Shown piece by piece: positions 47,601 to 56,600 of a DNA stretch of 64,000 nucleotides; the stretch's first letter is position 1; each line of letters starts with the position of its first letter. Source of the DNA: Hetaerina americana. Its lineage: Eukaryota > Arthropoda > Insecta > Odonata > Calopterygidae. The stretch covers positions 424,872-488,871 of the forward strand of contig JAKTNV010000060.1 in NCBI GenBank assembly GCA_022747635.1. The letters run 5' to 3'. Made by a program: the position numbers and the translations under genes. The notes beneath the pieces are model-generated. The model was not told where the DNA came from and did not search any database. It saw only the letters and a list, made by a program, of their open reading frames with translations.

Positions 47601-50600
47601 TTGGCTCCCTATGTTCTCTTCTTTATTGTCTGGTCACCATCCTAATGGAGTACTGTTAATTTTTCAGCATTCATTAAATTCTTCCAGGTGTAATTCATTC
47701 TCTCTTCACCATAATTTCCCAAGGGTCTCACATTTTCTCATTTACTCATCTTCAGTTTTCTCCCATTTTTTTCTCGTAATATCTAATTTTCAAATATTTG
47801 ATGTTAATGAGAGATGGAGTATATATGTAGATAGGCATGCACCTTCATGCAACTGTTTGCTACCTACAAAGGTAAGGTATCAATGGCACAAAATAATTAT
47901 AAATCTTTGTACAAAACATATGTTTCCAAAATGTCTGTGTTAGTATTCCAGCATAAAAATGTATTTAAAATGAAATCAATCAATTAAATCAGGCATTCGA
48001 TGTGGGTTTAGCATATAAGGGCACCTTTTAATGAAAAAATATACTTTTTGGTAAAGGCTCTTTTTGACACACAGTGTGTTCTAAATAATCTTTAGGTGAG
48101 CTTTTAAATAATTTCATTAACTGCAGTACACTCTGGTGTATTTTTATGTACAGCTTTTCGGTGCATTATTTAGATATAAGGTATAGAATGGGATCAGTTT
48201 TTATTCTCCATCATTATTAAACTGCTATAATGTGAAAATGAAACTATGTGAAATATATCCTCTCTTGTAATAGATCACAATATAATAAATCACTGGTTCT
48301 AGCCAGGCCAAAATTTAACTGCATCTAACAACCACAATGAAAGGGTTTCCAACTCCATTCATACATAATTAATAACAGAGAAAAAGCTTGATAGAGCTCT
48401 GAATTAATTTTTTTACTGTAATGATTGTATGTCTTACATTTTCATATGACTCTGTCTTTTCCTTATGATGCAATAATATTTAGAATGCAATAAAATTAAT
48501 AAGATGGTTTAAAAAGTGGTCCTTAGGATATTTAATGTTGTAACATATGTATTCTTACCTTTGCAAGAAATAACTTGCTTTGATGAAGTTTTCTCGGGTC
48601 TTCCACTGGGTCAGGGGTTTCATGTTGGCTGACGTTTCGATGCACGAGTCGGGCATCGAAACGTCAGCCAACATGGAACCCCTGACCCGGTGGAAGACCC
48701 GAGAAAACTTCATCAAGCAAATACGTCAGGAAAGCACCAGATCTTACTTCAATAACTTGCTTTGTTTATTACTTTAATTTCATGGTGTACTGTTACAAAC
48801 TGTGCTCAGCCAAACTTTTTCAATTTCATAAATGAGAAAGTTTTGCTATTCAGAATATAGAAAAAGTGAGGCAGTGTAAATGGATTATATACAATTAGCA
48901 TCCACTTTTCATGGGGGAAAGAAATTGTTTCTTTAAAGTGTAAGTTTTCTTTAATCGACATTCCAAGAATGGGAACATGGCAATATTTATTATTTCATAA
49001 TTTCTCACCTCCTTGGTCAGACTTTTCCCTCAAGAAAATGGCTTTCAGATATTCTGCTAAAGTTATTTGAGTAACTTTGAATTTCATGGTACACCTTTTG
49101 ATAACCAGAGGTGTCATGTTGGATAGCATATTTAACTTAAATGGAACATCTGTTGCTCAAATTCTTAAAATGGCTTTCAGATATTCTGCTAAAGTTATTT
49201 GAGTAACTTTGAATTTCATGGTACACCTTTTGATAACCAGAGGTGTCATGTTGGATAGCATATTTAACTTAAATGGAACATCTGTTGCTCAAATTCTTAA
49301 AATGGCTTTCAGATATTCTGCTAAAGTTATTTGAGTAACTTTGAATTTCATGGTACACCTTTTGATAACCAGAGGTGTCATGTTGGATAGCATATTTAAC
49401 TTAAATGGAACATCTGTTGCTCAAATTCTTAGCTAAATATCTTGAGTTTATTCAGTTAGGAAAATAATGAAAAACCTTATGGCTTTACCAAGCATGCTTT
49501 CAGTGAAATGACATTTATTAATGTTACAGTTTGGATTCACTCTTTTCTGTTTCAGCATTTTTTTTCAAAATTACTTTCCTGTTTAAGTAATTTTAAGAAA
49601 TATCACAAATTTTAGAAAAGTTCCACTAGGGCCACTAGGTCACTAAGAGTGGACATTTTATTATTAATAGAATGTAGGGTGATGAGGAAACTACTCTTAT
49701 TACCTTTTAACCTGGTACCTACATTTAATTTCTTGTCATGGTATATTAATTCAGATTATTTAAAGTATGACTTTGTTTTTTTGTAAATTAATGGTAATTT
49801 TTTTAGAATAAAATTATATGTATTGTTGAGGGACAGGTGAATTCTAAAATTTGATCTGTTCTGAATAGTCTCCATTTTCATGGATTATGAATCCTGTTTT
49901 CATTATTTTCAATTTAATGCTCTAGTTGGTTCAAAATTGAGTTTTATGCTTTTAGTAATTCCTGTTATGAAATCGCCAGTAGTTATTAATAATCTTACAG
50001 TCTGTCTGACACTTAGCTTCTGTGTAATAAAAAAAACAGTATAAAGTCCAATTTTGTATCAATATTATATTAATTCTTAAAGAAATTACTCTGTTGTTCA
50101 CTCATGATTGCCATTGTTTGTGATACATTTTGTGCTCCTTGTTGACCACCATGGGTTGCTTTCACAAGCATCATTTCAAGGAGAAACAATTTTTAAATAA
50201 ACATATAATGATCATGGTCGTGACCAAATGAATATGCCAATTTCAGGCTGTTTCTCTCTGCCATCCACCAAATCAATTTAAGTCAGGGTCGGTACATATG
50301 AATATATTGCTTTGGTTTCTACACTAGTTTCAATCGAATGTCTAGCCAATAAGGATGAAGAACAAACCCATTAACGAATGGTTTCATGGAGTGTAGAGAA
50401 AGTTCACACCATGGATGGGTTATTCTCACTAGTTCAGTTTCTATCGCAGCTTGAATAAACTCCCTTCCAGCTGCCCTTCCACTACGTTGGCTCACAAACT
50501 TGCCTTAGTTCACAAAATAGTAAAATTATGTAGGGACTATGTTAAATATGTAAATAAATGGGGTATTTATTTATGCAAAAAGGTTTTGTTCACTTGAAAA

Positions 50601-53600
50601 CTTGTGAGTTTTAATTAAGCTTAAAACTAATAAAGGGGGAGAAGTTGAATTTAAAGTACCTTTTATTAAATTTCAATAAACATTTGTGTCAAACACTAAA
50701 ATGTTTGCTTACCTGCCTGGAACTAGAAATGTTTTGCCATTTCATTTTTTAAGGTTGAAGAAGAGGGGTTAAGATTGATCAAATGTATACTTCAGTGATT
50801 TATCTGAACAGAATTGTCATGTTGAGAACTGTGTCAATTTTGTGTTGTGAAATTATTTTGACAAACTCTCATTGTGATATTTCATATATTATTTCACACC
50901 TTTCCTTTTCATGTTGGTACTTCCACAATACAGGCATCATTTATTTATTGCTCTAAATTGGTTCCAGAAAAATGGAGTGTCACGTGAAACAGCAATAAAT
51001 GAGTTGAGTTTCTCCCTAAGAATCATTATTGAAGGTCTCAAGGTGTTAATGCATGATGGATATGTAAAAGGCTTCCATGATACATATCCTAGTATAATAA
51101 TGAACTCTTAATATGACTCTAACATCAAAGGTGTAGCAGTAACTTGCTAGGGAAAAGATTTCCATTGATAAACTGTATGGAAATTTTCAATTAACGCTTT
51201 TTGATTTACAAATGTGTTTTTAAATGAATTGGTAGTTAATTATGCATGCCAGTGCCAAGGTTGGATAAGCTACCAAAACAATCTTTCAGCTGGCTACTTT
51301 AAGCTATCTGCTAAAAAATGTGGCAGTTATTGTATTAGTTACAGCTACACTAGAGCTAGTTTTGGCTCACACTTGTACTTTAATTCACAAAATAGTCAAA
51401 TTATACTTGCACACAAGAAAATAATCAAAGAAATAGGGTATTTCATTAAGTAATAAAATGTTGTTTATTTTGAAAACTGAAGAGTCATATGTGAGCTTAA
51501 GATTAATTGAGGCAGATAGTTTGAATTTAAAGTACCTTTTAACAAATTACACTAAATGACTTTTAAATGTCTACCTTCACTTTGTGATATCCGTACAAGC
51601 AGTAGAGGGAATAGGAGAAAATCAAACTTTAAAGTAGGTAGCTGCAAGCTACAAAATTATCTGTAGCTGCTGCAAAAATTAGCATCCAGCGGCTATAGAA
51701 AAACAGTAACTGATAAGAGTATTGTGCTACTTACAACTATTACATTACTCCAAAAATAAATTAGCTCAGACTATTGATTCAATTCTGAAGTCATTGTTTA
51801 ATCTAGTTTATTTTGTGATCGGAAATAAGAACTATCATGTTTCTCATGCTTTTTAAATAAAAATAAATTGTGCAACTATATATGCATATACTTAATATAT
51901 GAAATGCTCAAGTCATACAACACTCTTTGAAATACAAACAGTGAAATTTAAGATATGGTTAATGCCTCCCTCAGGTAAACTTGTATAGTACAGATTTCAA
52001 AGTTAAATATTAACCAAAGAATTGAACAAAAAAACACAATATGATGGATTTTAATGGATATTCTATGGTGAACAGAAATATACATATCTATTGTTATAGG
52101 AAAAACTAATTTATTTTTGTCCATCCTGCTTAAACAAAGCAGAAACAATTCATAGACATTATTTTTTTTGCTATGATTTTAGCTAGGCTACCATTTAGAG
52201 GGAGATTTCAATGGTCCATGATAAGTATTAAACATTGTTTAGGGTATCTAACTACTACTTTCAAAGCCTAAACTCATCTTCCCCTAATTTATCTGTCTTT
52301 CCCTAATTTATCCCTCATCAGGTTCATTCATTAGCTCCTTAATGGTATAAAAATTCCAAATATGTTATCCTCCAATAACCTTTCTGTCTTCCTACTATCA
52401 CATCTCATAACCTCTTCATCCATGGGTTGTGTCTTCTTAAAATTTCCCCTTACAGATTCCTCACTCCCACCATCATTTATATATCATCATTTGTCTTTCT
52501 CTCAGTCAGTCTTATTTTCTCATAATAAGGTACATCTCTTAAGCATCCAGTATACACTCACTCTATTTCCCGAAGCAGCTATTTTTATTGCACTACAAAT
52601 TCATGCTTCATGTGTAAGCTATTATAGTCTTTGCTATTATTTTCATTAATTCTCTACTCAGTAACCGTTCAATTCTTTCATCCTTATAATTGCATCTTTT
52701 ATGAAGCCAATTCTTCTCTTAATTCAGGGTAGTGGCAAGTACTGTTGACTTCTCACTAAAATAAATAAATGTTCTGAAGAGTGATGGTGGCTGAATGGCT
52801 AGATGAAGCTTGATCATCTTCAGCTCTAATACATTTAATCAGCTCCTTGTCTAATTTTATTTCTTTTATCAGCGACTCCCAAGTCTCTTGCATGGGCTTA
52901 AAAAAGCATTGGTGGTTAAAACAATATTTTACTTCTTTTCTTAATCTCTGCCAAACTTAATTATGCATCAATTACTCCTCATTGTTTAGTGATTAGAGGT
53001 TGTTAGTAGGTTGTCTTTCTTCAGAGTCCAATGCTATATTATACAATCATTCCATTAATTATGATTGTAGGTACCACTGAGTCAGATGCCTTTTTATAAT
53101 CCACAATATTAGCAAAGATGTTCCAGTTATAGTCATATATCCCTTTTGTTCCTAATGATCCATAATACTATCTTTGCTGCATGGGTAATTAAGCAGGTGG
53201 TCCTATAGTAATCAAATACTGCTGCTTTTAATTTTTTGGGATGATGCTGTTCATTGGCCAGAGAAGTCTTCTAACTGAAATCCATCCTCATAAAATGCAT
53301 AATTGTTCTCTTTTCTCCTTCTTTCAATTTTTATAAAAAGTGTGATTAATTCTTTTGGGGTGCTGTCGATTCCAGCAACTTTGTTTGCTGTAGGTATTTG
53401 TAGTATAACTTTTGATCTCCCAACCTACTATTCTTGAACCAAAAGCATCCTTATCCATGTTGCCTTCACTCTATATCTAAGTATTCATTCTAGTACACTT
53501 TGTATTTCCTCCACCTTCCCTGAATCTTTCTTGGTTTGATTTATAAATTTCCTGTTTTATCATATAGTTTGATACCTGCATATAGCTTAGTTTAAGCTCA

Positions 53601-56600
53601 GCCATAATACAATCAAAATGATAACGTTTTTTATCATGTCATTTTCCATCTATGCTTATATTTGTGATTTTGTTTGAACCAGGTGTTAGTTTTTATTGAA
53701 ACCTTTCTCTCGCAAAATTCATTTTTCTAATCAAGGCCAGTCATCGTATTTAAACCCCTGTAGCTTACTCCCTTGTGACTCTTCATCCACCATTGCATTC
53801 CAATCCCTCATCAATGTCATGTGCTTTCATTCAAGAAAGTTCTCCACTATTTCCTCAAATTGATTGTATGTACCATCTACATCTTTCTCCTTGTGACTAA
53901 TTTTTAGCATGCTTAATTGAAATAGACTTAATTTGTAGGTTCTGTTGTATCTAAATTGTTGCATATGCTATCACCCGCCCTCTTTTAATTCTGTTCAGTA
54001 TATCTACACACTATTTACTCTCCTTATATTCTCTCCACCATACATTACTCTGTAATTATTATTTCATTAGTCCTATTTTTGCTTCCTGCTCCACCAAAAC
54101 ATAACGCATCTATAATTCTCTAGTCTCCATTGCTGGTTGGGTTCTTTGTGGTATGCCTGTTATGAAAATCATCCTAGCATCCCATGTTCTTTTTTGACAG
54201 TTGCAATCATCTTTGAGATAGAGTAATCACTTGAATGACTGCCACGATAAGATTCAATGCTTTTGGAGTTGCTTCACAGAATAGTGCTACCATTATATGG
54301 AATGCTCCAGATAGGACAATTCTTAGTGTCTCCATAATGCATAAGCCCTTCCACAATGTCTACATAGTAGTTCATTAGTAGTCCATCTTAGAATACTTTC
54401 TGGATTTGATGAGCAAATGAAACCTTATGTAATGCATTCATTTCATGAGTTATATGAGGTCAGTTTTTTAATTTCCATTTAAAATTTTCAGAGTATCAAT
54501 GCAAAAGAAGATTGTTTAATCATTCTTTTTCGCAATAAGTTGGGCTAAATGAAACTTCAAAATATTTAAAAACAAAGTAGAAAGAGCATATATCGAATAA
54601 TAATTCAAGTAGGGCTAGCATGAGGAGGCATTGTCTCAGTGTCCTTAGAGTCATTGGTTTCTATACCATGAAGGGAACTAAGTATCGTGTAAATTATGTG
54701 GTTTAGTTCTTGGGAAAACTGAGGGATGTGGGAAGGCTTATTGGATCTGTAGTGGGCACTCAGACTATCCTTGTGGATGGCAAGCAAAGGTATCTGAAGA
54801 GCAAACCATTTAGTGGATAGTGAAGAACAATCCATCTTGGATCGGCCACCTTTGACCAAACTTTATTAGTTAGTAATCACCATTTATTCTTCCATATTCA
54901 GTGATGATTCCTTTGTAGCTCTCAGAGTACCCTTTTCTTGTATCAGCCCTGAATTGCTCATAATATTAGAGCCAGTTGGTTTAATTTATATTTGAGTTGA
55001 ATTGTTTCTTTTGGTTTTACATAACCTTTTAGGGGATATATTTTTCATAAAAAAACTAAGGGAAATGCTAGTTCCAAGTAATCATGACACTGGGAGCAGC
55101 ACCAAAAGATAACAGAATTAAGAAATTAAGCTGCCAAAAGAACGAGGATTTTTTACCTATGTTGTCCATAAAAGGGAAGGATAAACTTGGAAAGAACCAC
55201 TTATGTGTCATCCAGATATCTGCCTGGAGTCAGTCGTCCAATTTTCTGCTTTCAGTCTGCTCAGGTTTTCCCTAGTCTTCTTATTGTGAGTTATCTTTTT
55301 ATTTTTTTATCATTCAAAATCTACATGAATTCATTACAGTGGGTCTGGGATATAGTTTTCCCCTTTCTTTAACATCTTCCATAATGCCGTGTCCTCTTGT
55401 GCTTGAATTCACACTCTCATTCTATCCAATCACTTGATTTCCAAAAATTATCTCCAGCATTCTCTTAGGATCATCGTGTCTTCTTAGACTAGCAATGCCA
55501 ATAAGCCATGTTTTGGACCCATTGAGTGCTACACCACATACAAAGGTTTTCATGGGGTGATAGCTTCTTTGCACGTTAGTTGCTTCTCATCATGATTTTG
55601 GACTACTCTATCTTCACTGTCCATCAAGCTTCCTCTTGCATCCCACAGTACCCTACTCGTAAAGTAGGCAAGGAAATCAACTTGTCCCTTTTTCAAGTGC
55701 AATATCAGCATTTAGTTTTTCTGTAGTGTACAAGTACATAAGAAGTTTTATTTTCTCCAATCATGTACATATTTCTCAGGTGGTAGCACATTTCATTTTG
55801 TCTGAAATTTTTGTTTTGAATATATTCTCCCATATTTTTCAGATTGATTTTTTGTTGGGAATCAAAAATGTTTACATTTGCCTTTTTGATTTGATAATCT
55901 CTGGCTAAAGTATAAATGGCAGTTAATGTTTCATTGAAGCCAAGTCAGTTTTTTTGGCTATAACTTTCAGGGCCCAAAATTTTTATTGGTCATCCTGAAT
56001 CAATCCTTAGCATGCTCCATGAAACTATTGTCACGGTGTGTTTCACAATTGTAATCTGTTACTAATTTCTGTTTCCAGTCCTGGTGGTACAAGCAATTGT
56101 GTAAATGCTAGTGAGAATGAAAATACCTTAGGCATGTCAGATACAGTGGAGGAAAGCCCTGCAGAGGATGATGCGGCTCCTTCAGAGGGCAATGAATCTC
56201 ATCACAAGACGTCATCCCCAGAGGAGGATTCAGGAAACCCTCTAGTAGAGGCTCTCAAGAACCGAATCCGTGAGCTAGAGGGAGAGACACGATCCATTGC
56301 TATTAAGTGTCTTATCTGCATGGTAATTATGTCTCCATTTCTGATATATTTATTTATTTTTGCCCAGTAATTATTCCTCTGTTCTAAGCATATCCCAAAG
56401 AGAAATTTTCTTGCTGAATTTTTGTCTTTTGACAATCTTAATCTTATTATTATCATTACTTTTTATTTTCCCAGAGATCACAATACCAGGTGGGTGGTGT
56501 ATGTACATGATATAAGGCACGTCTTGCCTTTTATTAAGTCACTTTTGTAACTTCATCTATTATTGGATATAAAAATATATATTATAAGTGTGAGATAATA

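Noticed and set aside
50911..51111. Open frame of 66 codons with a plausible helical protein
   Set aside because: Inside a repeat-rich intron, no splice context that fits the gene's phase, and no family match.
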